A stretch of DNA of 64,000 nt from Bin87 sp034423115 (lineage in GTDB: Bacteria; Chloroflexota; Dehalococcoidia; Lucifugimonadales; UBA3495). Shown here piece after piece: positions 45,768 to 54,660 of the stretch. The translations under genes and the position numbers were made by a program. Position 1 is the stretch's first letter. Every line of letters starts with the position of its first letter. The DNA lies in assembly GCA_034423115.1 (NCBI GenBank), contig DAOUJD010000066.1, forward strand, positions 19,964 through 83,963. Reading direction: 5' to 3'. The notes beneath the pieces were generated by a model. That model made no database searches. It was not told the origin of the DNA and worked only from the letters and a program-made list of their open reading frames with translations.

Positions 45768-46562
45768 ATGCAACTGCGACTGGACGACGGCTGCGAGCTG
45801 TTTTACACGATAGACGATTTCACCGATCCGTGGACCCAACCGGAAACGGTGGTGATGCACCACGGCATGGCAAAGAACCACAAGATGTGGTTCGGCTGGG
45901 TCCCGATTATTGCCAGGCATTATCGGGTGATCCGACTAGACATGCGAGGGATGGGTCAATCATCCGTTCCTGAGCCCGGCTACCCGTGGTCGGTGGACAA
46001 CTTCGCCAGGGACCTGGCCGAATTTGTGGATAAGTTGGGCTTGGACCGGTTCCACCTGATTGGCGAGACCGTCGGCGGCAGCATTTCAATGCGATACGCC
46101 ACGATGCACCAGGAAAAGCTGCTGTCGTTGACGGCTTGTACTTCTCCGACTTCTTTCAATGACGCGCACCACGCCGAATCGGCAGTGCAGATTGAGAATG
46201 AGGGAATCGGAGCCTGGGTGGAAAGCAGCATTGGGCGCCGGTTGGACCCACAAATCGTGGACCCGGCGTACACGCGCTGGTATGCCGAGCAGATGAAGGC
46301 AACCACTCCCCACGTGGTCGCCGGTTTCCAGGCGCAGGCCGGCGGAGATCTGCGACCTCTGTTGAAAGACGTCCAGACTCCTACGCTGATAATCGCCGCG
46401 GCTGCGTTGCGGGAAGAGGTCCTGGGCGATTTTCGTGGCGCTGCGGACGTATTCCCCAATGGCACGGCGGTGGTGTTCCCCGGCGTATCCGGATTCGTGC
46501 AGCACATTTTGCCGGTGCCTTGCGCCAGGGTTTGGTTGGACTTCGTTCGCGGTCTCAGCTAG
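45768..46562 (+). CDS. Alpha/beta-fold hydrolase with Thr at the nucleophile elbow
   Basis: 264 residues from ATG 45768 (the frame is open from 45696). Canonical fold: VVMHHGMAKNHKMW oxyanion region, VIRLDMRGMGQS, and a C-terminal GFVQHILP that could supply the catalytic His. The elbow reads LIGETVGGS where GxSxG is expected, so the nucleophile would be Thr or the enzyme non-hydrolytic. It lies next to the CMD gene and resembles enol-lactone hydrolases in context. Confidence 0.8.
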   Translation: MQLRLDDGCELFYTIDDFTDPWTQPETVVMHHGMAKNHKMWFGWVPIIARHYRVIRLDMRGMGQSSVPEPGYPWSVDNFARDLAEFVDKLGLDRFHLIGETVGGSISMRYATMHQEKLLSLTACTSPTSFNDAHHAESAVQIENEGIGAWVESSIGRRLDPQIVDPAYTRWYAEQMKATTPHVVAGFQAQAGGDLRPLLKDVQTPTLIIAAAALREEVLGDFRGAADVFPNGTAVVFPGVSGFVQHILPVPCARVWLDFVRGLS

Positions 46563-46725
46563 GGGCCGCAGCCCAATGGCAGATCGGGCCAGCGCCGAGT
46601 CCGGCGAAATCAGGGGTCGTGGCGCGAGGGGAGCAAGGGCCAGGAAACGTAGGACCCGGGCGCGTTCGGTGTCGGCGGCGCGCAAAAGGCTCAACTCCGC
46701 GTCCAACGGTGTAATCAACCGGCTG

Positions 46726-47298
46726 ATGACCCGGGGCGAACTCCAGTTGATGCCCCGGCGTATCAGTAGGAAGTATCACCTCCCACTTTTCTTCGCCCTC
46801 TACAACGTACAATTTTTCCGTTTGAGGGGGCGTTACCTGCTTCAGGCGACGTTGGCGGCGGTGGTGATGTTGGGCGTGCTGCTGTTGGTGGACTCGATAG
46901 CCGATGCGGTACTGGCTGCCGGGTTGAGCTCCAGCGCTGTCATCGCGTTCGTACATCCCAACTCCAGCGCCGCAGCATTGCGGCACCTGGTGGGTGGACA
47001 CATTCTGGGCCTGGCGGTCGGCGCGCTTGCATCGTTTATTCTGTTCCACGCCGGATGGGTACCCGTTTCGGATGACACACATCATTTGGTCGCGGTAGTG
47101 GCTGCTGCTGCCACTCTGGGTATTTTGATTTTGCTCATGTGCGCCACGGATACCGAGCATCCACCTGCTGCGGCGACCGGGCTCGGTTTTGCCCTGCAAA
47201 GTCTGGAGATTACATTGGTGTTGCTGTTCGTCGCCGCGGTTTTGATGCTGGCGGTTAGCAAATTGATTTTCAGGCGCGCGCTCCTCGATTTGGATTGA
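46726..47298 (+). CDS. HPP-family membrane protein
   Basis: About 190 residues; the start is uncertain (ATG 46726 or ATG 46750), since the frame runs back to 46435 inside the hydrolase gene. Four or five membrane helices with the HPP-family features SSAVIAFVHPNSSAAALRHLVGGHILG and TDTEHPPAAATGLGFAL. Homologues transport nitrite in chloroplasts and cyanobacteria; bacterial substrates are mostly unknown. Confidence 0.8.
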   Translation: MTRGELQLMPRRISRKYHLPLFFALYNVQFFRLRGRYLLQATLAAVVMLGVLLLVDSIADAVLAAGLSSSAVIAFVHPNSSAAALRHLVGGHILGLAVGALASFILFHAGWVPVSDDTHHLVAVVAAAATLGILILLMCATDTEHPPAAATGLGFALQSLEITLVLLFVAAVLMLAVSKLIFRRALLDLD

Positions 47299-47448
47299 AC
47301 GGCCTCCGTTTACGACCTCGTATACTCGTCGTGTAGCCATTCCCTAAACCAGTAGGCGGGCCGCTTCAATTCAAACGCAGGCCAAGTACCAACCTCCGAT
47401 TTAGCCAAAAATTAGCCTAACTCACCAACAGTAATAGGAACCATCCTA

Positions 47449-48861
47449 ATGCCTGACTCACTTTCGCGCACCTTAGCCCGTTGGGTCGTCAACCTGGACG
47501 CCAGAGATCTGCCTCCGGTGGTAATCGACAAGATGCAGACATCCCTGCTCCACGCCACGGTTGTCTCGATCATCGGCGCCAACACTCATCACGGTAAGGC
47601 CGCCGTTGACCTCGCGTTGGCAGAGGAAGCCTCGCCCAACGGCGCGACGATACTGGCCAGGGGAGGCCGCGCTACACGGTGCGGAGCGGCGTTTGCCAAT
47701 AGCAAGCTGATGCATGCCACGAATCAGGCGGATTCGTACCGGATGCTCACCCACCCGGGTCCGTGTGTGATTCCATCAGCTCTGGCATCGGCTGAACTGG
47801 GTGAACGTTCGGGAGCGGATTTGATCACGGCGATGGCCGCTGCGTACGAGGTTGAATCTCGGATTGCCGGGGATTTCATCGCATCGACCCAAGCTCGAGG
47901 TTTTCGTTCCAGTCCGATATACGGGACATTGGGTGCGGCGGTTGCCACAGGAAAGCTCCTGGGCCTCACCGAGGACCAGATGGTTACCGCTATTGCGTTA
48001 GCTTCCACTTTCACCGCGGGCACCAACGAAGGGCCCCGATCTGGCGGGCGGGAAATGATGTTTCACGAACCCCAGTCGGCTCGCAGCGGCATCATGGCTG
48101 CGTTGTTGGCCCGTGAGGACGTTCGGGGGTCCGAGGAGGCACTGGAGGGCCCGGCCGGATTTTACAACGCCTTTACGGGAAACAATCGCGGCGAGTTGTC
48201 GTACGTTTTTACCGGGCCCAATCAGGTTGATTTTGGGCCCGTCACGGAAGGTCTGGGGAGCCGTTGGGAGCTACTCCACACCGTGCTGAAGATGTACCCC
48301 ACCGCCGGATACAATTGCCCAGTCATCGACCTGATGTCTGACATACGTAAGGCCCACGACCTGAATGTCGACGATATCGAGAAGATCACCGTCGATATGA
48401 ATTGGCTGGAAACGCTGTACCCATCGCCGGCGTTTCCCAACCCCTCACGCGGCCAGGCCATCGTGGGTAGCACTCACTATTTCACCGCATACGTTGCGGT
48501 CAACGGGGCCTACCCGCCGCTGCGGACACGCATAGACCCAGGGGATGACGCAGAATCCGCCACCGCCGAGAATCACGATGCAGTGTTGCAACTGATGCGC
48601 AAAGTCGAAACGGTCGGACATCACGATCGCCGGGCTTTCGCTCCTCGCATTACCATCGAAATGGCAGGCGGCAATGCCTATCAGGGAGAATACCAAGGCA
48701 CCGAATTGGAATGGGGATTCGAGACCGAGGAGTCTCGGTTGCGGCCATTGTTTCCTCAAATCGACTGGCCGGCGCCAAAGCTCGATGATGTCATCGGAGC
48801 TTGCCGCAGGATTTGGGACGCTGGGGACGTTTCGGAGTTGATAGCAGCGGCGACGCCGTAG
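47449..48861 (+). CDS. MmgE/PrpD-family dehydratase
   Basis: 470 residues, full length. Features: an all-helical N-terminal domain with GAAFANSKLMHATNQADSY and HPGPCVIPSALASAELGERSGADLITAMAAAYEVESRI, then the small C-terminal alpha/beta lid. The family contains 2-methylcitrate dehydratase and relatives acting on tricarboxylic or hydroxy acids. It lies in the same direction as the CMD-hydrolase-HPP genes and the SDR. Confidence 0.88.
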   Translation: MPDSLSRTLARWVVNLDARDLPPVVIDKMQTSLLHATVVSIIGANTHHGKAAVDLALAEEASPNGATILARGGRATRCGAAFANSKLMHATNQADSYRMLTHPGPCVIPSALASAELGERSGADLITAMAAAYEVESRIAGDFIASTQARGFRSSPIYGTLGAAVATGKLLGLTEDQMVTAIALASTFTAGTNEGPRSGGREMMFHEPQSARSGIMAALLAREDVRGSEEALEGPAGFYNAFTGNNRGELSYVFTGPNQVDFGPVTEGLGSRWELLHTVLKMYPTAGYNCPVIDLMSDIRKAHDLNVDDIEKITVDMNWLETLYPSPAFPNPSRGQAIVGSTHYFTAYVAVNGAYPPLRTRIDPGDDAESATAENHDAVLQLMRKVETVGHHDRRAFAPRITIEMAGGNAYQGEYQGTELEWGFETEESRLRPLFPQIDWPAPKLDDVIGACRRIWDAGDVSELIAAATP

Positions 48862-48920
48862 GGTGGATTCCCAGGAACAACCTCCGAAATATCGTCAATT
48901 GAAAACCGAAGGAAGTAACT

Positions 48921-49715
48921 ATGCTGCCAGGATTGGAAGGAAAAGCCGCTCTCGTCACGGGCGGGAGCAAAGGAATCGGCAAGGCTATCGCCTACGCTCT
49001 GGCTCGGGATGGCTGCTCCGTGGCCATCTGCGCGCGGGGGGAGGAAGATCTGCGCGCGGCGGCATCGGAGATCTCGGACGCTACCGGGTCCCGCGTCATA
49101 CCCATACGCGCTGACATGACCGTCCCCGAGGACATTGTCAACCTGGTCAACGAAACGGCGGCCGGACTGGGGAAGCTGGACATCCTGGTCAATAACGCCG
49201 TGAACAGCACCAGCGACCGGGCCAGCACCATTCCCGACGACGTCATCCTGAATCACATTACGACCAAGGTGATGGGTTACATCAGGTGCGCCAGGGAGTC
49301 CATTCCGCACATGAGAGATGCCGGTGGCGGACGAATTATCAACATCGGCGGGATGGCGGCGCGCAATTCCAGCCCAACGAATCCGGGTTCGGGCGTCACC
49401 AACTCGGCGATGTCCAACTACTCAAAGGCGCTCTCCGACGACGTGGCTGCCGACGGCATCTTGGTCAACTGCATACATCCGGGGAGCACACGAACCGAAC
49501 GGTACATGGGGTTGGTGGAAGAAAGGGCGGCTCGCAGCAACATTACACCGGAGGCGGAATTGGCTCAATCGGTCGGGGAGATTCCCATCGGCCGAATGAT
49601 CGAGCCGGAAGACATAGCCAATTTGGCGGCGTTCTTGTGCTCTGATTTGGCCTCGGCGATAACCGGGCAAACGATAGCGGTCGACGGGGGCGGGTCGCGG
49701 GGGGTGCATTTCTAG
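48921..49715 (+). CDS. SDR-family oxidoreductase lacking the YxxxK tyrosine
   Basis: 264 residues. Cofactor motif VTGGSKGIGKAIAYALARDG, NNAVN, and GGRIINIGG are typical. At the active site the sequence is NSAMSNYSKAL: the lysine is there but the residue four before it is Ser, not Tyr. Such variants occur among catabolic SDRs. GGAAG precedes the ATG. Possibly acts with the upstream MmgE/PrpD gene 59 bp away. Confidence 0.85.
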   Translation: MLPGLEGKAALVTGGSKGIGKAIAYALARDGCSVAICARGEEDLRAAASEISDATGSRVIPIRADMTVPEDIVNLVNETAAGLGKLDILVNNAVNSTSDRASTIPDDVILNHITTKVMGYIRCARESIPHMRDAGGGRIINIGGMAARNSSPTNPGSGVTNSAMSNYSKALSDDVAADGILVNCIHPGSTRTERYMGLVEERAARSNITPEAELAQSVGEIPIGRMIEPEDIANLAAFLCSDLASAITGQTIAVDGGGSRGVHF

Positions 49716-49756
49716 GGCCGCGTGTCCGCTTTACGCACTTCCGGCCCAGGATAGCG

Positions 49757-50266
49757 TCAACTCAATCCGGTTTCCCTCAAAGCGTCGGCAAAGTTCGGGT
49801 CCAAGACGTATGCGTCGGCGACCTTGTTGTAGGTGAGCGGCCGCGGGAGATCCACGTCACCCCGGCGGCGCTTGAGCCGGTTCAGGCTGTGGCCCTGGCT
49901 GGACAGCGAGCCCGACAGTTCTCTTTGACTGAGCTGAAGGGTGTGCATCAACTGGGCCCTTCTTTGGGTGTGGTTCGGAGAGCGGGAGACTCGAATGATC
50001 GCCTGGCGGGCAGTGTCGGACAGATTTCGCCAGAAAGTGTGGACATAACTGGTGTTCCACACGGGCCTCAGCTCGGCTTCACCGGGATCGACGGGTTGTT
50101 CGGCAGGATGGTCATCTTCCTCGCCACCAGCCGATTCCGTACGAACTTCGATGTCTTCGGCTGACGGTGGGACTGGGTAGTTTGAAATAACGCGACCCGC
50201 CATGCCACGTAAAGTCGCCACTACTTCATCGATATCACCCTCTATGGTGACTATTACCCTGGTCAA
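49757..50266 (-). CDS. Hypothetical protein with C-terminal helix-turn-helix-like region
   Basis: 169 residues from TTG 50266, chosen because GGGAG stands 7 bases upstream; the frame extends to 50362. Residues 1-35 form a beta-alpha start (TRVIVTIEGDIDEVVATLRGMAG), an acidic linker follows, and residues 90-165 are helical and basic (LSDTARQAIIRVSR, LSQRELSGSLSSQGHSLNRLKRRR), resembling a DNA-binding fold. Not recognised. Divergent neighbours give no clue. Confidence 0.55.
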   Translation of the reverse strand: MTRVIVTIEGDIDEVVATLRGMAGRVISNYPVPPSAEDIEVRTESAGGEEDDHPAEQPVDPGEAELRPVWNTSYVHTFWRNLSDTARQAIIRVSRSPNHTQRRAQLMHTLQLSQRELSGSLSSQGHSLNRLKRRRGDVDLPRPLTYNKVADAYVLDPNFADALRETGLS

Positions 50267-50362
50267 AATGTGACTCCCGTTGTCTAGTTTTCGTCGAACG
50301 ATGCATTTACAACTTAGTTCGGCTACATTCCCTACACAAACACCATAGCATATATCCGTCAT

Positions 50363-51397
50363 CTATGGTTGCATTGCTGACAATAATGCGGATTCCAAAA
50401 TCGACGGCGGGACATATTGCTCAAATCTGGCGGTGATTATTCCGTCGCTCCCCACCACGAAAGTCCACGGCTCCGAAACCAAGCCCCATTCCTCGACAGC
50501 CGGAACCAGTTCCCGCACCGGGCTCTGCGGATCGATCAAGTGAGGATCGCGATAAACCTCAACGTGAACAAAGTTGGCTTGCCCGGAGTACGCTTGAGCA
50601 AGTCCCGAAAGATCGGAGATTTGGGGGCCACACGTAGCCGAGACGCAAAATGCCGGCGTTGCAAATGAAATCACCGCAGGTTTGCCGGACTGAACCGCCT
50701 CCGACACCGACACCTGATACAGGGCCGGATCGGGCTCCGGGCTGCTGCTGATCGTGCGAAGATCGCTGACGGTATCGGCAGTTGGCGTCTCGGAAAGCGG
50801 CGCGCGCTCACCGAGGAACGGAATGGCGTGCTCGGGGGCCACCGATATCGCGGAGCCAATAGTCAAGGGTTCGCCGGGTGGGTGTTCAAACGTGGCGTGC
50901 AACTCCCATATGCCCAGTGTGTCTCCCGTAGCCGTGCCCGCCTGGTCAAACTCCACCTGGGCGACGAATGTGCCGCGCTTGCCCTCGGGTGGCCACGCAA
51001 CAAACTCGGCGGACGTTCGATACCGGACCTGGCCGGTTGGCGCGCCGGGTTCGTAATAGACGGCGCGTACGTCCACCGACTCCGGGCGCACGGGCATGTA
51101 GTCTCGGTCCACCAGCCCGAACGACACTCGGTTATGTCCGACGGCAAGATCGCTGTTGGCCACCACCAGACTGACCGGTGGGCCGCCGGCCGGTTGCGAC
51201 AACGGATCTTCAGCATCCGGCGCTCCGCCGCACGACAAGAAGCCCATGCCGCTCACAACGCACGCAAAAAGCGCCAACGCTAGGGACAGGGGCCGTCGGA
51301 GTCTGATCAGACTAACAGCCGATTGAGGCCATCTCAGAACGAGCGGGCACACTGCCGGGCGCAAAAGCGGATTCGATAGTCTATAATCACCGAGCAT
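50363..51397 (-). CDS. Lipoprotein with C-terminal thioredoxin-like domain
   Basis: Up to 344 residues; the true start is probably internal to the ORF. A lipobox signal (LALALFACVVSGMGFLSCGG) ends near residue 56. Residues 75-190 form a beta-sandwich-like domain; residues 215-340 look thioredoxin-like, with the redox-type motif PAFCVSATCGPQ (two Cys five apart) and EVYRDPHLIDP. Probably an extracytoplasmic thiol protein. Many Chloroflexi encode such proteins without known function. Confidence 0.65.
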   Translation of the reverse strand: MLGDYRLSNPLLRPAVCPLVLRWPQSAVSLIRLRRPLSLALALFACVVSGMGFLSCGGAPDAEDPLSQPAGGPPVSLVVANSDLAVGHNRVSFGLVDRDYMPVRPESVDVRAVYYEPGAPTGQVRYRTSAEFVAWPPEGKRGTFVAQVEFDQAGTATGDTLGIWELHATFEHPPGEPLTIGSAISVAPEHAIPFLGERAPLSETPTADTVSDLRTISSSPEPDPALYQVSVSEAVQSGKPAVISFATPAFCVSATCGPQISDLSGLAQAYSGQANFVHVEVYRDPHLIDPQSPVRELVPAVEEWGLVSEPWTFVVGSDGIITARFEQYVPPSILESALLSAMQP

Positions 51398-51425
51398 ATT
51401 TACCCTTTATACGTATGAGGATGAG

Positions 51426-52466
51426 ATGAGGTTTGGTTCTTTCGTATTCCCGGTCAGCCACGACCCGGAGCGAGACTCTTCAGTAATCGACAGTACCATC
51501 GATGAGATGGTCCTGGCCGAACAAATCGGCATGCATTCTGTGTGGCTGACCGAGCACCATTTCGATGGCGCGGCGGCACACGCGGATCCGCTGGTTTTGG
51601 GGGCCGCGCTGGCGGCGCGCACCACCAAGATCAAAATCGGGTTTGCGGTGGTGGAGTTGGCGTTCCATCATCCGATACGGTTGGCCGTCCAGACTTCGCT
51701 GTTGGATAACCTGAGCCACGGCCGGCTGATCGTAGGGACGGGTCGAGGGTCCGCGTACAATCATTACGAATACATCGGTTTCGGGATAACGATGGAGGAC
51801 GGGATCGCGCGACTTGATGAGGCTGAGAAATTGCTGGTCGAAGCGTGGACGGGCGAACCGCTCCAACACGAGGGAGAGTTCTGGGACGTGAAATTCCCGC
51901 AACTGCGGCCCCGACCGTATCAGAAACCGCACCCTCCGATGATCCGAGCCTGCATAAGCGAAGCCTCCACGGTGGCGATGGCGAAAATCGGTCGACCAGT
52001 GATGATCGGGGTCCAAACCCTGGATACGCTGCGCCATCGCCTGGAGAGTTACGAGGCGACGATGCTGGATTCGGGGTTCTCGGAGGCCGAAACACAATCG
52101 ACGCTGGAACAGTGCTGGGGGTCACGGGATATTTTCGTAGCAGACAGTTACGATGAGGCCCTGGAGATAGCGGAGGCCGGTTTCGAACGGGAACGCACCC
52201 ATTTCCGGGCGGCCCGGGAGATGTACAACCCCGGAGGATTCCCGCCGCCAGACCCCAACCGACCGTTGCCAGCCGGAGAGGTACTCGAACACGCTTTCAT
52301 AATAGGTACTCCCTCGCAGGTGGCGGAACAGGTCGCAGAGATGCGCGACATCGGGGTGCGCAACCTGATGCTCAAGCTGAACGTCGGTGAGATGGATACC
52401 CACAAGGTCCAGAAGTCCATGCGATTGTTCGGCGAGCAGGTGATGCCCAAGTTCGCCGACGAGTAG
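51426..52466 (+). CDS. LLM-class flavin-dependent oxidoreductase
   Basis: 346 residues. Bacterial luciferase alpha-like: MRFGSFVFPVSHDP, IGMHSVWLTEHHFDG, IGFAVVELAFHHPIRLAVQTSLLDNLSHGRLIVGTGRGSAYNHYEY. The TEHHF and long HHP motif suit FMN-type alkane or alkanal monooxygenases. It follows the divergent lipoprotein with only 28 bp between starts. Confidence 0.87.
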   Translation: MRFGSFVFPVSHDPERDSSVIDSTIDEMVLAEQIGMHSVWLTEHHFDGAAAHADPLVLGAALAARTTKIKIGFAVVELAFHHPIRLAVQTSLLDNLSHGRLIVGTGRGSAYNHYEYIGFGITMEDGIARLDEAEKLLVEAWTGEPLQHEGEFWDVKFPQLRPRPYQKPHPPMIRACISEASTVAMAKIGRPVMIGVQTLDTLRHRLESYEATMLDSGFSEAETQSTLEQCWGSRDIFVADSYDEALEIAEAGFERERTHFRAAREMYNPGGFPPPDPNRPLPAGEVLEHAFIIGTPSQVAEQVAEMRDIGVRNLMLKLNVGEMDTHKVQKSMRLFGEQVMPKFADE

Positions 52467-52610
52467 CACAAAAGGGTGCGGGGTCGGTTCGAGACAACCT
52501 CCAGACCTCGCTCGCATTGCCCGGGGATCGGGCCCTGGTTCGACCATTGCCGGATACGGCGAGCGTTCGTTCCGGTAGCGCGGGGCCCATCGGATCGGGT
52601 TTGCCACCCG

Positions 52611-53777
52611 CTACAAGGCTCGCACCATGTTGTCCAGGCTTTCGAGCGCCTTGCTAATGTTTTCCTGGCTGTTGGCGTAGGACAAGCGGACGTAGCCCTC
52701 GCCGAATTCGCCGAAAGCCGAGCCTGACAATAGGGCAACGCCGGCTTCCTGCATGGCGCGTTCTTCGAATTCTGCGCTGGTCAGGCCGGTTTCCTTGATG
52801 CTGGGGAAGGCGTAGAATGCTCCCTCCGGCTCCGGGCAGTTGACGCCGGGAATGGACTGGAGGCCGTCGGCGATCAATCGACGGCGTCGGGCAAACTCAG
52901 CGGCCATCTCCTGGACGGCATCTTGCGGCCCGTCCAGTGCGGCGACTCCGGCGATCTGGCTGAACGACGCGGCGCAGGAAACGCTGTTAGTGGCGAGACG
53001 GGAGATGTGGGGAACCAACTCCTCGGGCATTATCCCGTATCCCAGTCGCCACCCGGTCATCGCGTAGCTCTTGGAGAAACCGTCCAGGATGATGGTACGG
53101 TCCGCCATGCCGGGCAGGGCGGCGATGCTGTGGTGCTCACCGGAGTAAAGGATGTCCTTGTAAATCTCATCGGACATCACGTACATGTCGGGATGGCTGC
53201 GGACTACGTCGGCGATGGTTTCAAGCTCCTCGCGCGTCAGTGCGGAGCCGCAGGGATTCTCCGGGGAATTGATGATGAGCAGGCGGGTTCGCTCGTTAAC
53301 CATGTCGGGGAGGCGAGAGAGGTCTGGGTGGTAGGCCTCCTCCTCCAACAATTGCATGGGCACGGCCTTGGCGCCGCTGAACTCAATCATCGACTCGTAT
53401 ATGGGGAACCCCGGGTTCGGGTAGATCACCTCGGCGCCGGCCTCGGCGATCGCCAACAACACGTAGAACATGATGGGCTTGGCGCCAGGGGTCACGACGA
53501 CCTGCTCCCAGTCGGTGTCGATGCCACGAACCTCTCGGCTGTTTCGCGCCACGGCTTGCCTGAGTTCGGGGAGGCCGGGCGTAGGGCCGTAGTGGGTGTA
53601 CCCATCCTGCAAGGCTTGCATGCCGGCCTGGACGATGTGTTCGGGCGTCTCGAAATCGGGTTCGCCGATTTCCAGGTGGATGATTTCGCGTCCCTGGGCT
53701 TCCAGGGCGCGGGCTTTGGCGAGGACCTCGAAGGCGGATTCGGTCCCCAGGCGACTCATGCGAGTGGCTATAGTCAT
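52611..53777 (-). CDS. PLP-dependent class I/II aminotransferase
   Basis: 388 residues from ATG 53777; the frame is open to 53969. Motifs: EIGEPDFETPEHI, TPGAKPIMFYVL, SPENPCGSALTREEL, and PLP lysine in LDGFSKSYAMTGWRLGYG. The aspartate aminotransferase family member could use aspartate, tyrosine or another amino acid. Single gene between two convergent/divergent neighbours. Confidence 0.88.
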   Translation of the reverse strand: MTIATRMSRLGTESAFEVLAKARALEAQGREIIHLEIGEPDFETPEHIVQAGMQALQDGYTHYGPTPGLPELRQAVARNSREVRGIDTDWEQVVVTPGAKPIMFYVLLAIAEAGAEVIYPNPGFPIYESMIEFSGAKAVPMQLLEEEAYHPDLSRLPDMVNERTRLLIINSPENPCGSALTREELETIADVVRSHPDMYVMSDEIYKDILYSGEHHSIAALPGMADRTIILDGFSKSYAMTGWRLGYGIMPEELVPHISRLATNSVSCAASFSQIAGVAALDGPQDAVQEMAAEFARRRRLIADGLQSIPGVNCPEPEGAFYAFPSIKETGLTSAEFEERAMQEAGVALLSGSAFGEFGEGYVRLSYANSQENISKALESLDNMVRAL

Positions 53778-53920
53778 GGTCAGACAGTCCTTGAATGATG
53801 AGATGGTAGAGGCTGGTTCTCTATTTGAAGGGTAACATTTTTTGTCGCGGCCGGGCACGAGGCCAGCCTCAACGCGGGTGCTATGATAGATACGATTTTT
53901 CGGTTCTGGAGCCCATATCC

Positions 53921-54577
53921 ATGCCAGTAGTTCACGATCTGTCGCCAGATGCCCTGTTGACGACCACACGGGCGGTGCGGAAGCGCCTCGATTTTGATCG
54001 TCCTGTGCCCGACGAGGTTATTCGCGAGTGCCTGGCGGTGGCTCAACAGGCTCCCACCGCGAGCAACAGGCAGAACTGGCACTTCATGGTGGTAACGGAC
54101 CCCGAAAAGCGCATGGGGTTGGCCGAGCTATACCGGCAGGGTTGGAACCAGTACACCCAGTCTCCCACGGCGGCCACGAACCTGCAGTACGAGGACCCGA
54201 TTCGCGCGGCGGTTCAAGAGAGGGTAGGCGATTCGGCCCAATACCTGGCGGACAACATGCACCGGGCTCCCGTGCTGGTAATTCCCTGCATTGCTGGCCG
54301 CACGGATAACGCTGCCACGTTGGTGCAGAGCGCACAGTGGGGAACGATCATGCCGGCGGCGTGGAGTTTGATGCTGGCCGCCCGGGCCCGAGGGATCGGG
54401 TCGGTGTTCACCTGCATCCACCTGATGCACGAGGAGGAGGCCGCAGAGATTTTGGACATACCGTACCGCCGGGTGATGCAGGCCGGCCTGATCCCCATGG
54501 CCTACTCCATCGGAGATCGGTTTCGTCCGGCTCATCGAGAGTCACTGGACGATATCGTTCATTGGAATGCCTGGTAA
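53921..54577 (+). CDS. Nitroreductase-family protein
   Basis: 218 residues from ATG 53921. The FMN-binding N-terminus RAVRKRLDFDRPVP, AQQAPTASNRQNWHFMVVTD, and the C-terminal ARARGIGSVFTC...EEEAAEIL fit the family. It uses NAD(P)H to reduce nitro, quinone or flavin substrates. A possible flavin partner for nearby LLM enzymes (inference). Confidence 0.87.
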   Translation: MPVVHDLSPDALLTTTRAVRKRLDFDRPVPDEVIRECLAVAQQAPTASNRQNWHFMVVTDPEKRMGLAELYRQGWNQYTQSPTAATNLQYEDPIRAAVQERVGDSAQYLADNMHRAPVLVIPCIAGRTDNAATLVQSAQWGTIMPAAWSLMLAARARGIGSVFTCIHLMHEEEAAEILDIPYRRVMQAGLIPMAYSIGDRFRPAHRESLDDIVHWNAW

Positions 54578-54660
54578 ACGAGCGATGCACGGACGCGACG
54601 CTGAGATCCTACTGTCGTTCCGTGTAAGAATCCATTCGCAAAAAGGAGCGAGCTGAGTCA

